This document shows, in pieces, positions 17,426 to 26,017 of a stretch of 64,000 bases of DNA (positions are counted from its first letter, which is position 1; the number at the start of each line of letters is the position of its first letter). Both the position numbers and the translations under genes were made by a program. The DNA lies in contig NZ_MJIE01000001.1 of the NCBI RefSeq assembly GCF_001940235.1, positions 868,001 to 932,000 on the forward strand, read 5' to 3'. The notes beneath the pieces were generated by a model that was given only the letters and a program-made list of their open reading frames with translations, made no database searches and was not told where the DNA came from. The DNA comes from Hornefia porci (GTDB lineage Bacteria; Bacillota; Clostridia; Peptostreptococcales; Anaerovoracaceae).

Positions 17426-18547
17426 ATGACAATCAGGAAACGACTGATTCTTTCCAATTTGCTGATGATCCTGCTGCCGGCTGCCATGGCGCTGGCTGCT
17501 TCTGTGGTAATCGGAGATATATTTGAGCACCGGATGGACGGGCTCGAAGAAATTTTCGAGGAGGGGCATCTGGATATCGGAGATTTTGAGGATCTGAAAA
17601 CATCGCTGCTTGCGCTTGCCGGCGGAATTGCGGTGATTTTCATCGGCGCAGTTATTCTGATCAGCGTTATTCTGACCGGAATCATAAGCCGCTCCATCAT
17701 CCGTCCGCTTGAGGAACTCCGGGAAGGCGCGCGACGCATAGGAAACGGAGATCTGGATGCAGAGATCACCTACAGCAAAAACAATGAAATCGGCGAAGTG
17801 TGCAGGGATTTCAATGAGATGCGCATCCGTCTGAAGCAGTCGGTAGAGGAACGGATCCGATACGATCAGTACAGACGTGAGATGATCAGTGGAATCTCTC
17901 ACGATCTCCGCACGCCTCTGACCTCCATCCGCGGCTACGTCGAGGGTCTGCGGGACGGCATTGCAGATACAGATGAAAAGCGGGAGCGTTACTATGCGGC
18001 GATACAGCGGCGCACCTCCGACCTGGAATCATTAGTCGAGACCCTTTCTTTGTTCAGCAGGCTGGAAAATTCATCCTTTCATTACAACCTGCAGAGAACC
18101 GGGCTCGGCACGTACATTTCCTCCCTGATCGACGACTATCTGAGCGGCGCAGAGCGCGACCGGATAAATATTTTGTACAAAGCGCAGTCCCCCGAACCTG
18201 TGGCCATGATTGATCCCCGGGAAATGAAGCGGCTTTTCGTCAATCTCTTTGAAAACAGCCTGCGATACAGCCAGAAGGACTTAGTCACCGTCAGCGTGGA
18301 TGTCCGTTCGGACGGTCAGTCGGCGCTTATCACAGTTTCCGACGACGGCCCCGGCGTTCCGGAAGACGAGCTTGAGAGAATATTCGACAGCTTCTACCGG
18401 GGCGACAAAGCCAGAACCAACGCCGGCGAAGGCAGCGGCCTGGGGCTCTCCATCGTGAGGAGCATCGCGGAGGGGCACGGCGGCAGTGTGCGCGCCTTCA
18501 ACCGGGACGGCCTGAGCATTGAAATCGAGCTGCCGGCTGTGCGCTGA
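17426..18547 (+). CDS. Sensor histidine kinase (OmpR-partner type)
   Basis: 373 residues: N-terminal membrane segment (about 8-28), a short acidic extracytoplasmic loop (HRMDGLEEIFEEGHLDIGDFEDL), second membrane segment (about 60-85), HAMP domain, then the dimerisation box ISHDLRTPLTSIRG with the phospho-accepting His159, and the ATPase boxes NLFENSLRYS, DDGPGVP and GEGSGLGLSIV. It phosphorylates the response regulator encoded 44 nt downstream. The very short acidic sensor loop suggests it detects a cation, peptide or membrane state rather than a large ligand. GAGGGAGG lies ahead of the ATG. Confidence 0.95.
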   Translation: MTIRKRLILSNLLMILLPAAMALAASVVIGDIFEHRMDGLEEIFEEGHLDIGDFEDLKTSLLALAGGIAVIFIGAVILISVILTGIISRSIIRPLEELREGARRIGNGDLDAEITYSKNNEIGEVCRDFNEMRIRLKQSVEERIRYDQYRREMISGISHDLRTPLTSIRGYVEGLRDGIADTDEKRERYYAAIQRRTSDLESLVETLSLFSRLENSSFHYNLQRTGLGTYISSLIDDYLSGAERDRINILYKAQSPEPVAMIDPREMKRLFVNLFENSLRYSQKDLVTVSVDVRSDGQSALITVSDDGPGVPEDELERIFDSFYRGDKARTNAGEGSGLGLSIVRSIAEGHGGSVRAFNRDGLSIEIELPAVR

Positions 18548-18591
18548 AGTCGAATTGCCGGCCGTCTGTTGGAGCCGAAAGGAGTTGACCT

Positions 18592-19290
18592 ATGAAGAAA
18601 ATACTGATTGCAGAAGACGATGAACTGATTGCGGCGCTGGAGCGGGATTATCTTGAAGCCGCGGAATTTGAGGTGGTCATCGCATCCGACGGATTCGAGG
18701 GCATGCGCCTGGCGACGGAGGAGGAATACGCGCTGATCCTGCTTGACGTCATGCTCCCCGGCCCCAGCGGTTTTGACATCTGCCGTGAGGTGCGCAGGAA
18801 CAAAAACACACCGATCATCATGGTGACAGCAAGGAAAGAAGACGTTGACAAAATTCGTGGACTCGGTCTAGGCGCGGACGATTACATAATCAAGCCGTTC
18901 AGCCCCTCTGAAATGGTGGCAAGAGTCCGGGCGCACATTCGGATACACGAAAGACTGCTCAGCGAGGCGCGCGAGCCGGTGAAAACGCAGGTCATTGAGG
19001 TCGGCGGACTGAAAATCGATACACTTTCCCACCGTGTCTTTGTAAACGGCTCGGAGGTCGCTCTGACGAACAAAGAATACGAACTGCTTTGTTTCCTCGC
19101 ATCAAACCCGAACATCGTGTTTTCGAAGGACGCCCTGTTCGACCGGATCTGGGGCATGGACGCCTGCGGGGACACCTCTACCGTGACGGTTCACATCAAC
19201 AGAATCCGGGAAAAAATCGAAGAGGACACTGCAAACCCCCGTTACATCGAGACCGTCTGGGGCGCCGGATATCGATTTACAATTCTGTAA
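18592..19290 (+). CDS. OmpR/PhoB-family response regulator
   Basis: 232 residues. The receiver domain has the acidic pair EDDE, phosphorylation site Asp52 in LILLDVMLPGPSG, the conserved Thr (VTAR) and Lys in IIKPFSPSE. The C-terminal winged helix (SEVALTNKEYELLCFLASNPNIVFSKDALFDRIWG, then TVTVHINRIREKIE) is typical of OmpR/PhoB regulators. GGAG precedes the ATG. It pairs with the upstream kinase and probably controls the PepSY-domain gene that follows. Confidence 0.96.
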   Translation: MKKILIAEDDELIAALERDYLEAAEFEVVIASDGFEGMRLATEEEYALILLDVMLPGPSGFDICREVRRNKNTPIIMVTARKEDVDKIRGLGLGADDYIIKPFSPSEMVARVRAHIRIHERLLSEAREPVKTQVIEVGGLKIDTLSHRVFVNGSEVALTNKEYELLCFLASNPNIVFSKDALFDRIWGMDACGDTSTVTVHINRIREKIEEDTANPRYIETVWGAGYRFTIL

Positions 19291-19461
19291 CCGCCGCGAA
19301 TTCCGTATCCGTGAAAAAAATTCCGGAGTTTATAAAATATTAATAAGCTGTTAAAATCAGTTTAATTTTTTTCCTCTATACTATGTCCAGCAGTTGAAAA
19401 TGCTTACTAAACAGGAGACTGTGACGTAAACGTCGCAGCAGACACAAAGGAGGAGAATTTT

Positions 19462-20055
19462 ATGGAGGATAAGAATAAGAAGAAGGGAATTTCCGGGAAA
19501 CTGACAATGACTGAGGCGCGGAGTTTTATCGGCAGGCACAAAAGACTGATGACTGCCGCCGCCGCATTCGTCATAATCGCGGCGATCACACTGCCCGTTG
19601 CCAATTACGCGCTGGAGCGTTATGAAGACAAGCTGGAGGCACGGTATGAAACAAAACTGAATGCGCAGGCCGCCGGTCAGACGGATACTCTGAAGACAAC
19701 AGCGACAGACGCTCAAACCTCCCCGACCCGACTCACGGATGACAACAACGATCCGGAAGACGCTCAGGAGCAGCGCGCACTTGCCGAGCTTGCGAAAAAA
19801 GCCGGCTGCACGGAAAGCGAAGCTCTGTCGGTGCTCAAAAAGCATCTGAATCTCAAGGACAGCGCGGACATCGTGTCAGACGGACTGGAAGAAGAAAACG
19901 GCGCGCTCTTTTACGAATTCAAATACCTCGATACAAAGGGAGTCGTGCACAGTTATATGGTGAATGCTTCCACCAGGGCAGTCGTTGAAGAAATGGACGA
20001 GGACCATGACGACCGGAACGACATCGACGACGACCGCTATGAATACGACGACTGA
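19462..20055 (+). CDS. Membrane-anchored PepSY-domain protein
   Basis: 197 residues: basic cytoplasmic head, one membrane segment (about 36-52), a Thr/Gln/Asp-rich linker, then a PepSY-like domain (residues 105-180, LAKKAGCTESEALSVLKKHLNLKDS ... LFYEFKYLDTKGVVHSYMVNASTRAVVEE) and an Asp-rich tail (DEDHDDRNDIDDDRYEYDD) that could bind divalent cations. PepSY domains are often coded beside two-component systems and act as extracytoplasmic inhibitors or sensor helpers. GGAGGAG precedes the ATG, and two terminators follow. Confidence 0.8.
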   Translation: MEDKNKKKGISGKLTMTEARSFIGRHKRLMTAAAAFVIIAAITLPVANYALERYEDKLEARYETKLNAQAAGQTDTLKTTATDAQTSPTRLTDDNNDPEDAQEQRALAELAKKAGCTESEALSVLKKHLNLKDSADIVSDGLEEENGALFYEFKYLDTKGVVHSYMVNASTRAVVEEMDEDHDDRNDIDDDRYEYDD

Positions 20056-20077
20056 TCAGCACTGTCCGGCGCTGACT

Positions 20078-20123
20078 AATGCGGCAGAGGGCTTCGCCGT
20101 TTCCGAAGCCCTCTGCCGCATTT
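20078..20123 (+). terminator. Long hairpin terminator after the PepSY gene
   Basis: AATGCGGCAGAGGGCTTC pairs perfectly with GAAGCCCTCTGCCGCATT (9-nt loop), followed by TT. Confidence 0.8.
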
Positions 20124-20129
20124 AACAGC

Positions 20130-20155
20130 AAGACTGCCTTCGCAGTCTTTTTTTT
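20130..20155 (+). terminator. Second, tandem rho-independent terminator
   Basis: AAGACTGC, CTTC loop, GCAGTCTT, followed by a long T run; a textbook terminator placed directly behind the first one. Confidence 0.9.
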
Positions 20156-20261
20156 GTGATGCGGTTCACGGAAAAGGCACTCGGAATAAGTCCCACCAGC
20201 GGAGAAAAAGCAAACGCCCTGGCTGGAATTATGGTACAATACGAAGCAGGAGGTTTCTTCT

Positions 20262-20669
20262 ATGAACGCAAAGAAAGAAAATACGGATGCCGATGCCCTG
20301 AACCGGAAGGTTCTGACGGGCATCCGTGATGAAATTCTGGACGGGCTGTATGCGGAGTTCGGCGAGCACCCCGCAGAAATGGAGCGCCAGCGCCGGATTG
20401 CCGCGGCAAAATACGTCTTCGACCGACGTCAGGTCGGGATACGTTCCGGCATCGTCGCCATTGATTTCGCCATGCGCGACCTTCGTCTTCCTCCGGAAGT
20501 CGCCCGGTCCTATAAAAACATCTTCCGTCTGTGTCAGTGCTTTGTTTTCCGGGACGGCGATCTGCGGCAGCAGGTTCTGGACTTCAGTCAGACGCCGGAC
20601 GCCGCACGGATCCCGAAAAGCATGGACTGGATCCTGAAGAATCTGGACAGCTTCTGCGAATCCGTGTAG
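20262..20669 (+). CDS. Conserved-looking hypothetical protein
   Basis: 135 residues, soluble, mostly helical, with AGGAGG upstream of the ATG and its own promoter-like TACAAT box. No domain is recognised. Notable segments are RQRRIAAAKYVFDRRQVGIRSGIVAIDFAMRDLRLPPEV and a C-terminal CQCFVFRDGDLRQQVLDFSQTPDAARIPKSMDWILKN. It has no membrane segment or signal peptide and is convergent with pdp. Confidence 0.6.
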   Translation: MNAKKENTDADALNRKVLTGIRDEILDGLYAEFGEHPAEMERQRRIAAAKYVFDRRQVGIRSGIVAIDFAMRDLRLPPEVARSYKNIFRLCQCFVFRDGDLRQQVLDFSQTPDAARIPKSMDWILKNLDSFCESV

Positions 20670-20679
20670 CGCCACAGCC

Positions 20680-20760
20680 GGCTTTACACGCTGCTCTGCT
20701 AGCGCCAGCACAGAACCGGACGGCTTCATACGTTGCTCTGCAAGAGCCGGCGCAATACCG
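20680..20760. repeat. Two imperfect 42-bp direct repeats
   Basis: GGCTTTACACGCTGCTCTGC..GCGCCAGCACAGAACC and GGCTTCATACGTTGCTCTGC..AGCCGGCGCAATACC lie head to tail between two convergent genes. About three quarters of positions agree. No coding or terminator function is evident. Confidence 0.55.
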
Positions 20761-20764
20761 CAGT

Positions 20765-22072
20765 TTATTTCCCGATGATTTCCTTTATCAGCGTCGGTTT
20801 TTCCGGTTTTTTCTTATCGATGATGTAGGCCTTCCGGGCCTGCGCGGCCGCAGCATCCGCCTTCTTGCGGCCGCTGCTGAAGACAGACGCGAGAACGTCC
20901 CCTTTCGACACGTGATCCCCTACCTTCACATGAAGCAGAATTCCCGCACCGGGATCGATGCTGTCTTCCTTTGTCGCCCGGCCCGCGCCGGAATGCTGTG
21001 AAGCGATGCCGATCTGCTCTGCGTCGATCTGCCGGATGTATCCGGTTTCCTGTGCGATAACGTCGCACTCGGACGGACTCACAGTCAGAATCGAGGGATC
21101 GTCACACACCAGCGGATCGCCCCCCTGAGCCGTGATCAGCGCACGGAATTTCTCCAGTCCGGCGCCGCTCACCAGAGCCTGCCTGGCCACATACGCTCCC
21201 TCTTCATAGGTCCTGACCCGGCCGCCCAGATAAATCATGGCACCGGCGATCTCCACAGAAAGCTCCGTGATATCCTCCGGACCTTCGCCGCGCAGCACAT
21301 GAATGGCCTCCTGCACCTCCAGCGCGTTTCCTACCGCGTCACCCAGCGGCTGACTCATATCCGTAATCATCGCGATCGTCCGGCGCCCGGCGTCAGCGCC
21401 GATATCCACCATAATCTGCGCAAGCCTGCGGGCGTCCTCCTGCGATTTCATAAACGCCCCTCTCCCGCACTTCACATCCAGAACGATGGCGTCGCTGCCG
21501 GCAGCCAGTTTTTTGCTCATAATGGAGGACGCGATCAGGCTCATGTTTTCCACCGTGCCTGTCACATCGCGCAGGGCGTACAGTTTTTTGTCCGCCGGCG
21601 TGATATGTCCCGACTGCCCGATCAGCGCGATCCCCGTTTCCCGCACCTGCTTCATGAACGCCTCCGGCTCCAACGTCGTCCGAAGCCCCGGAATGGATTC
21701 CAGCTTATCCACCGTTCCTCCGGTAAATCCGAGACCGCGTCCGCTCATCTTGGCGACAGGCACGCCGCAGGCCGCGGCGATCGGACCGACGATCAGCGTG
21801 GTTTTGTCCCCCACTCCTCCCGTGGAGTGCTTGTCAACTTTAATTCCCGGAACAGCGGAAAGATCCACCGTATCCCCGGAGCGCCGCATCGCCTCAGTCA
21901 GCTCCATTGTTTCTCCGCGGTCAAGTCCCTGAAAATAAATTGCCATCAGCAGTGCGGAAGCCTGATAATCCGGAATTTCCTCACGGACATATCCGTCTAC
22001 GAAAAATCTGATTTCCGCCGGTGACAGCGCGCCGCCGTCCCGCTTCCTGATGATAATATCCTGCATATCCAT
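20765..22072 (-). CDS. pdp: Pyrimidine-nucleoside phosphorylase
   Basis: 435 residues, the standard length of Pdp/DeoA. The signature SGRGLGFTGGTVDKLESIPG and the phosphate-binding KHSTGGVGDKTTL are intact, with the C-terminal biotinyl-like barrel domain (GILLHVKVGDHVSKGDVLASVFSSG). It splits uridine, thymidine or deoxyuridine to the base and (deoxy)ribose 1-phosphate, which the phosphopentomutase encoded upstream converts to the 5-phosphate. Last gene of a five-gene operon that starts at metY. A 7-bp hairpin (AGCCCGG/CCGGGCT, about 22094-22118) sits in the 66-nt gap before it and may tune its expression. Confidence 0.95.
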   Translation of the reverse strand: MDMQDIIIRKRDGGALSPAEIRFFVDGYVREEIPDYQASALLMAIYFQGLDRGETMELTEAMRRSGDTVDLSAVPGIKVDKHSTGGVGDKTTLIVGPIAAACGVPVAKMSGRGLGFTGGTVDKLESIPGLRTTLEPEAFMKQVRETGIALIGQSGHITPADKKLYALRDVTGTVENMSLIASSIMSKKLAAGSDAIVLDVKCGRGAFMKSQEDARRLAQIMVDIGADAGRRTIAMITDMSQPLGDAVGNALEVQEAIHVLRGEGPEDITELSVEIAGAMIYLGGRVRTYEEGAYVARQALVSGAGLEKFRALITAQGGDPLVCDDPSILTVSPSECDVIAQETGYIRQIDAEQIGIASQHSGAGRATKEDSIDPGAGILLHVKVGDHVSKGDVLASVFSSGRKKADAAAAQARKAYIIDKKKPEKPTLIKEIIGK

Positions 22073-22138
22073 AAAATCCCACCTCTCAGCGCAAGGGAAA
22101 GCCCGGGGTAAACTGCTCCGGGCTCTGCCTGCTGGTCA

Positions 22139-23317
22139 TTACTCAGTTATATCCTTCAGAAAACTCTCGCCCATAGCGGTTTTCTCCACGCCCAGATATT
22201 CGGCGATGGTCCGGCCGCAGTCTGCGAAGGTTTTTCTGGTTCCGATGTCCACGCCCGCACGCACGCCTGCGCCGCAGATCAGAACCGGCACATATTCCCG
22301 CGTGTGGTCGAAGCCGCTGTGAACCGGATCGTTTCCGTGGTCCGCGGTAATCACGAGAATGTCCTCCTCCTTCATCGCCGCCAGAATTTCCGGAATCCGT
22401 TTGTCAAAGTCCATAATCGCGCGTCCGTATCCGGAAGGGTTCCGGCGGTGCCCGTATAAAGAATCAAAATCCACCAGGTTCGTGAAGATCAATCCGCCGA
22501 AGTCCTCCTTCATTGCCTCCAGGGTTTTGTCCACGCCGTCCATGTTTCCGTCGGTGTGAACGGAGACTGTACAGCCCTGGCCGTCGAAAATATCGTGAAT
22601 CTTCCCGACCGCATATACCGTCTGCCCTGCCGCGGATACCTTGTCCAGCAGCGTGGGCTCAGGCGGCGCCACCGCATAATCTCTTCGGTCCGCGGTGCGG
22701 ATCCGCTTTCCGTCTCTGCGGATGTACGGCCGGGCGATCACTCTGCCGCAGGCCCAGTCTCCCACCAGCATTCCCCGGGCGGTTTCACAGATTTCATACA
22801 GCCGTTCCAGCGGAATCACATCCGTGTTCGCCGCGATCTGAAAGACACTGTCCGCGGACGTATAGACGATGGGTTTTCCTGTAGCCTCGTGCTCATCGCC
22901 CAGCTCCTCGATGATGACTGTTCCGGAAGCCGGATAGTTTCCCAGCACCTCCGTTCCGATGGCCGCCTCGAACTTCTCAATAAATTCCTTCGGAAATCCG
23001 TCCGGATAGGTCTTGAACGGCGTCAGCGTCTCGATGCCGCAGATTTCCCAATGTCCTGTGATGGTGTCCTTCCCCCGGGACATCTCGCGCATGCGCCCGA
23101 AGGAGCCTGTGATTTTTTCTTTCGGGAGTACAAAATTCCCGCCTCCGGCGTTTTCGATGTTCCCAAGTCCCAGCTTCTGCAGGTTCGGGATACGGAAGCC
23201 TTCCGTATTCTCCGCGGCGTGTAGAAAGGTGTTCGCACCGGCGTCTCCGTACGCCGGCGCGTCCGGTTCCTCTCCTACTCCCATGCTGTCCATAATCATC
23301 AGTATGACTCTCTTCAT
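22139..23317 (-). CDS. deoB: Phosphopentomutase
   Basis: 392 residues, standard length. Alkaline-phosphatase-superfamily metal sites are visible: IMDSMGVGEEPDA at the N-terminus, ADHGNDP near residue 325 and HTREYVPVL close to the end; the substrate cap contains GKDTITGHWEI with the conserved Thr. It interconverts (deoxy)ribose 1-phosphate and 5-phosphate using Mn2+. The gene pairs functionally with pdp downstream: nucleoside to base plus pentose 5-phosphate for glycolysis. Confidence 0.96.
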   Translation of the reverse strand: MKRVILMIMDSMGVGEEPDAPAYGDAGANTFLHAAENTEGFRIPNLQKLGLGNIENAGGGNFVLPKEKITGSFGRMREMSRGKDTITGHWEICGIETLTPFKTYPDGFPKEFIEKFEAAIGTEVLGNYPASGTVIIEELGDEHEATGKPIVYTSADSVFQIAANTDVIPLERLYEICETARGMLVGDWACGRVIARPYIRRDGKRIRTADRRDYAVAPPEPTLLDKVSAAGQTVYAVGKIHDIFDGQGCTVSVHTDGNMDGVDKTLEAMKEDFGGLIFTNLVDFDSLYGHRRNPSGYGRAIMDFDKRIPEILAAMKEEDILVITADHGNDPVHSGFDHTREYVPVLICGAGVRAGVDIGTRKTFADCGRTIAEYLGVEKTAMGESFLKDITE

Positions 23318-23350
23318 AATCGATTCACCTCAGTTCATGTATTTCCTCTG

Positions 23351-24052
23351 TCACCGAAGCTTCTCCGGCATACATTTCAGATAATCCAGCGATACCAGCC
23401 GGTATTCCACCCCGTTCATCGTTCCCTTCAGTCCGCGGCCGAAATTCTCTTTCCCGTGCAGGTGTCCGTAAACGCAGGTGCTCACCCGGTACCGCGACAG
23501 CATCTCCGTGAAATCTGAAGGCTGCAGCTTATCATTTGTGGGAGGATAATGAAGCGCTGCGATAATGTCCCGCGCGCCCATAGCCCTCGCCTCCTCCAGG
23601 GAGAATTCCAGACGGATCAGCTCCCGGTCGTAGATCTTCTGATCATGTTCGTCGAAGCCCTCCGTCCCGGGGCAGATCCAGCCCCTCGTCCCGCAGATGA
23701 CGGTCTCCGTTCCGGGAACGGCGTAACAGTGATTCTGAAGAAACAGAATGTCATCGAACATCTGATTCATCTTGTTAATGGATGTCCACCACAGATCGTG
23801 ATTTCCCTTTGTAATCACCTTTCGTCCCGGAAGCCCGTGGATCCAGCGGAAATCCGCCAGCGCCTCATCCAGACGCAGACCCCATGATACGTCTCCCGGA
23901 ATCAGCACCGTATCGCCGTCGCGGACCGTGCCGCGCCAGTTCTCACTGACCCGTGCGGAATGGTCGGTCCACAGATCGCCGAAGATATCCATTGGTTTCT
24001 GAATCCGTTCATCAAAGGACAGATGCAGATCCCCGATCGCATATATGCTCAT
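23351..24052 (-). CDS. Cytosolic metallophosphoesterase
   Basis: 233 residues with all calcineurin-like motifs: IGDLHLS, IPGDVSWG, TKGNHDLWW, ALHYPP and GHLHG. The length and the WTSINKMNQMF segment match a Firmicute subgroup of uncharacterised phosphohydrolases. No signal peptide, so it acts in the cytoplasm. It starts 5 nt after the preceding gene and ends 33 nt before deoB. The substrate is unknown. Confidence 0.88.
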   Translation of the reverse strand: MSIYAIGDLHLSFDERIQKPMDIFGDLWTDHSARVSENWRGTVRDGDTVLIPGDVSWGLRLDEALADFRWIHGLPGRKVITKGNHDLWWTSINKMNQMFDDILFLQNHCYAVPGTETVICGTRGWICPGTEGFDEHDQKIYDRELIRLEFSLEEARAMGARDIIAALHYPPTNDKLQPSDFTEMLSRYRVSTCVYGHLHGKENFGRGLKGTMNGVEYRLVSLDYLKCMPEKLR

Positions 24053-24057
24053 TAATT

Positions 24058-24633
24058 TTATTCTCCGTTCTGTTCGTTCGCGTCCTCTTCAGAATCCTGC
24101 CCGCGGTTCTGAGCCTGCTCGTCATCCGAAACCGTATCTCCGTCTGTCTCGTACTCCGGATCAGGGTCCTGCCGCACCGGTTCCCCGTGAAGAACGTGAT
24201 TGGCTGTTTCCAGAGCGTTCAACGACTCTACTGATTTCATCATCGCCGCGTTGACTCCGGTCACGGACAGCCTGAAGTCTTCCATGGAGACGTGATTTTT
24301 CCGGTACTGCCGACGGTCCATCAGGTCATAGTGAGACATGTTCCGCTCGCAGAGCAGGATGAAATCGCGCAGACTCGCGACAAGCGCCCGGGCGGCAGTC
24401 TGCTCCTCCTGCGCCAGCGCAGGGATATCGATTTTCTCTGCGGCCGGCAGCAGTTCCTGCGCCGCGGCCTTCATCTGCCGGAAGTTCTCAATATGGCCGC
24501 TGAAATCCGTCTTATGAAACACCGGAAGCTTTTTTCCTGCGTTCGCGGCCGCCACAGTCACTTCTTTATATTTCGGAAGGATCTCCTCGAAGTATTCGCG
24601 GATCAGCCCTTCCAGCTGCTTTCTGTTCTCCAT
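24058..24633 (-). CDS. Helical hypothetical protein with acidic disordered tail
   Basis: 191 residues, almost entirely helical to residue 150 (MENRKQLEGLIREYFEEILPKY ... LALETANHVLHG), then an Asp/Glu/Gln-rich tail without structure (DPDPEYETDGDTVSDDEQ). No known domain or membrane segment. It lies tightly between metY (8 nt) and the metallophosphoesterase (5 nt), so it belongs to that operon. The helical part could be a coiled-coil adaptor. Confidence 0.65.
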   Translation of the reverse strand: MENRKQLEGLIREYFEEILPKYKEVTVAAANAGKKLPVFHKTDFSGHIENFRQMKAAAQELLPAAEKIDIPALAQEEQTAARALVASLRDFILLCERNMSHYDLMDRRQYRKNHVSMEDFRLSVTGVNAAMMKSVESLNALETANHVLHGEPVRQDPDPEYETDGDTVSDDEQAQNRGQDSEEDANEQNGE

Positions 24634-24641
24634 AACCGTTC

Positions 24642-25916
24642 TTAAACCTCCGCAAGTGCCTGCGCCAGATCATCGATGATATCATCCGCGTTCTCGATTC
24701 CTACGGAAAGCCGGATCAGATCCGGTCCCACTCCGCCTGCGGTCAGTTCCTCGTCCGTCAGCTGCTTATGTGTGGAGTTCGCCGGGTGCAGAATACATGT
24801 GTGGGCGTCTGCCACGTGCGTCGCGATGATCGCCACGTTCAGATGCTTCATGAATTCCTCCGCAGCGGCGCGTCCTCCGCGGATACCGAAGGAAATGACT
24901 CCGCAGGTGCCCTCCGGCATATATTTCTTCGCCCGGTCATAATATCTGTTTCCCGGAAGTCCCGGATAATTGACCCAGGCCACCTTCTCGTTTTTCTCCA
25001 GGAATTCCGCGACCTTCTGCGCATTTTCCACGTGACGTTTCATTCTCACGTCCAGCGACTCCAGTCCCAGATTCAGGAAAAACGCGTTCATCGGAGCCTG
25101 AATGGCTCCCAGATCCCGCATCAGCTGCGCGGTGCATTTTGTGATAAAAGCGCCCTCTTTCCCGAATTTTTCTGCGTAGGTGATTCCGTGATAGGATTCA
25201 TCCGGAGTGCAGAGACCCGGGAATTTTTCTTTGTGAGCCATCCAGTCGAAATTGCCGCTGTCTACAATACAGCCGCCTACGGAGGTATCGTGGCCGTCCA
25301 TGTACTTCGTTGTGGAGTGGGTCACGATGTCGGCGCCCCATTCAAAGGGTCTGCAGTTGATGGGCGTGGCGAAGGTGTTGTCTATGATCAGAGGAACGCC
25401 GTGAGCGTGGGCCGCATCAGCGAACTTCTCAATGTCGAGTACGATCAGCGCCGGATTGGCGATGGTTTCGCCGAACACCGCCTTTGTATTCGGCCGGAAG
25501 GCAGCCTCCAGCTCTTCCGCGGAGCAGTCGGGGTCGACAAAGGTGAAGTCCACGCCCATTCTGCGCATGGTCACGTTGAAGAGGTTGAATGTTCCTCCGT
25601 AGATTGTGGAGGAGGAGATCACATGATCCCCCTCGCCCGCTATATTGAAAACCGCGAAAAAGGACGCCGCCTGTCCGGAGGACGTCAGCATTGCCGCAGT
25701 CCCTCCCTCAAGCGCCGCGATCTTGGCGGCCACCATATCGTTCGTCGGGTTCTGAAGACGCGTATAAAAGTAGCCCTCCGCCTCCAGGTCGAACAGTTTT
25801 CCCATCGCCTCGCTGCTGTCATATCTGAAGGTCGTGCTCTGGATAATCGGAATCATTCGCGGATCACCGTTCCCCGGCGTATATCCCGCCTGAATGCACT
25901 TTGTTTCTTTTCTCAT
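24642..25916 (-). CDS. metY: O-acetylhomoserine sulfhydrylase
   Basis: 424 residues, the length of MetY rather than the shorter cystathionine enzymes. Cys/Met-metabolism PLP signature at SATTKYMDGHDTSVGGC contains the Schiff-base lysine; LTSSGQAASFFAVFNIAGEGDHVISSSTIYGGT and the C-terminal GGVGPDLIRLSVGIENADDIIDDLAQAL are typical. It makes homocysteine from O-acetylhomoserine and sulfide. GGGAGG precedes the ATG. First gene of the operon ending at pdp; its promoter shares a -35 hexamer with the divergent YibE/F pair. No SAM or T-box leader is visible. Confidence 0.94.
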   Translation of the reverse strand: MRKETKCIQAGYTPGNGDPRMIPIIQSTTFRYDSSEAMGKLFDLEAEGYFYTRLQNPTNDMVAAKIAALEGGTAAMLTSSGQAASFFAVFNIAGEGDHVISSSTIYGGTFNLFNVTMRRMGVDFTFVDPDCSAEELEAAFRPNTKAVFGETIANPALIVLDIEKFADAAHAHGVPLIIDNTFATPINCRPFEWGADIVTHSTTKYMDGHDTSVGGCIVDSGNFDWMAHKEKFPGLCTPDESYHGITYAEKFGKEGAFITKCTAQLMRDLGAIQAPMNAFFLNLGLESLDVRMKRHVENAQKVAEFLEKNEKVAWVNYPGLPGNRYYDRAKKYMPEGTCGVISFGIRGGRAAAEEFMKHLNVAIIATHVADAHTCILHPANSTHKQLTDEELTAGGVGPDLIRLSVGIENADDIIDDLAQALAEV

Positions 25917-25958
25917 CGATGCGTAGCCTCCCTATCGTAAATTCTTGTACAACTAAAT

Positions 25959-26010
25959 ATTTTATACCATTCGGGGGCTGATTGCAAATATAACACGAGC
26001 GGTGTATAAT
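25959..26010. promoter_or_regulatory. Back-to-back promoters sharing one palindromic -35 box
   Basis: TTGCAA (25982-25987) is its own reverse complement. Rightwards it has a 17-nt spacer to TATAAT (26005-26010); leftwards a 17-nt spacer to TAAAAT (25964-25959). The right-hand promoter should start transcription at about 26017, that is at or next to the ATG of the YibE/F gene (26018), so that mRNA would be leaderless. Confidence 0.65.
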
Positions 26011-26017
26011 ACCGCTT

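Noticed and set aside
17181..17429. Plus-strand frame of 82 codons over the tandem repeats
   Set aside because: The repeat period (28, 27, 28) shifts frame between copies and there is no ribosome binding site, so it is not a repeat protein.
22090..22125. Terminator between deoB and pdp
   Set aside because: The 7-bp hairpin is not followed by a proper T run on the minus strand, so it is at most a processing or attenuating structure.
25917..25958. SAM or T-box riboswitch in front of metY
   Set aside because: The leader between the predicted start and the ATG is only about 40 nt, too short for either class.
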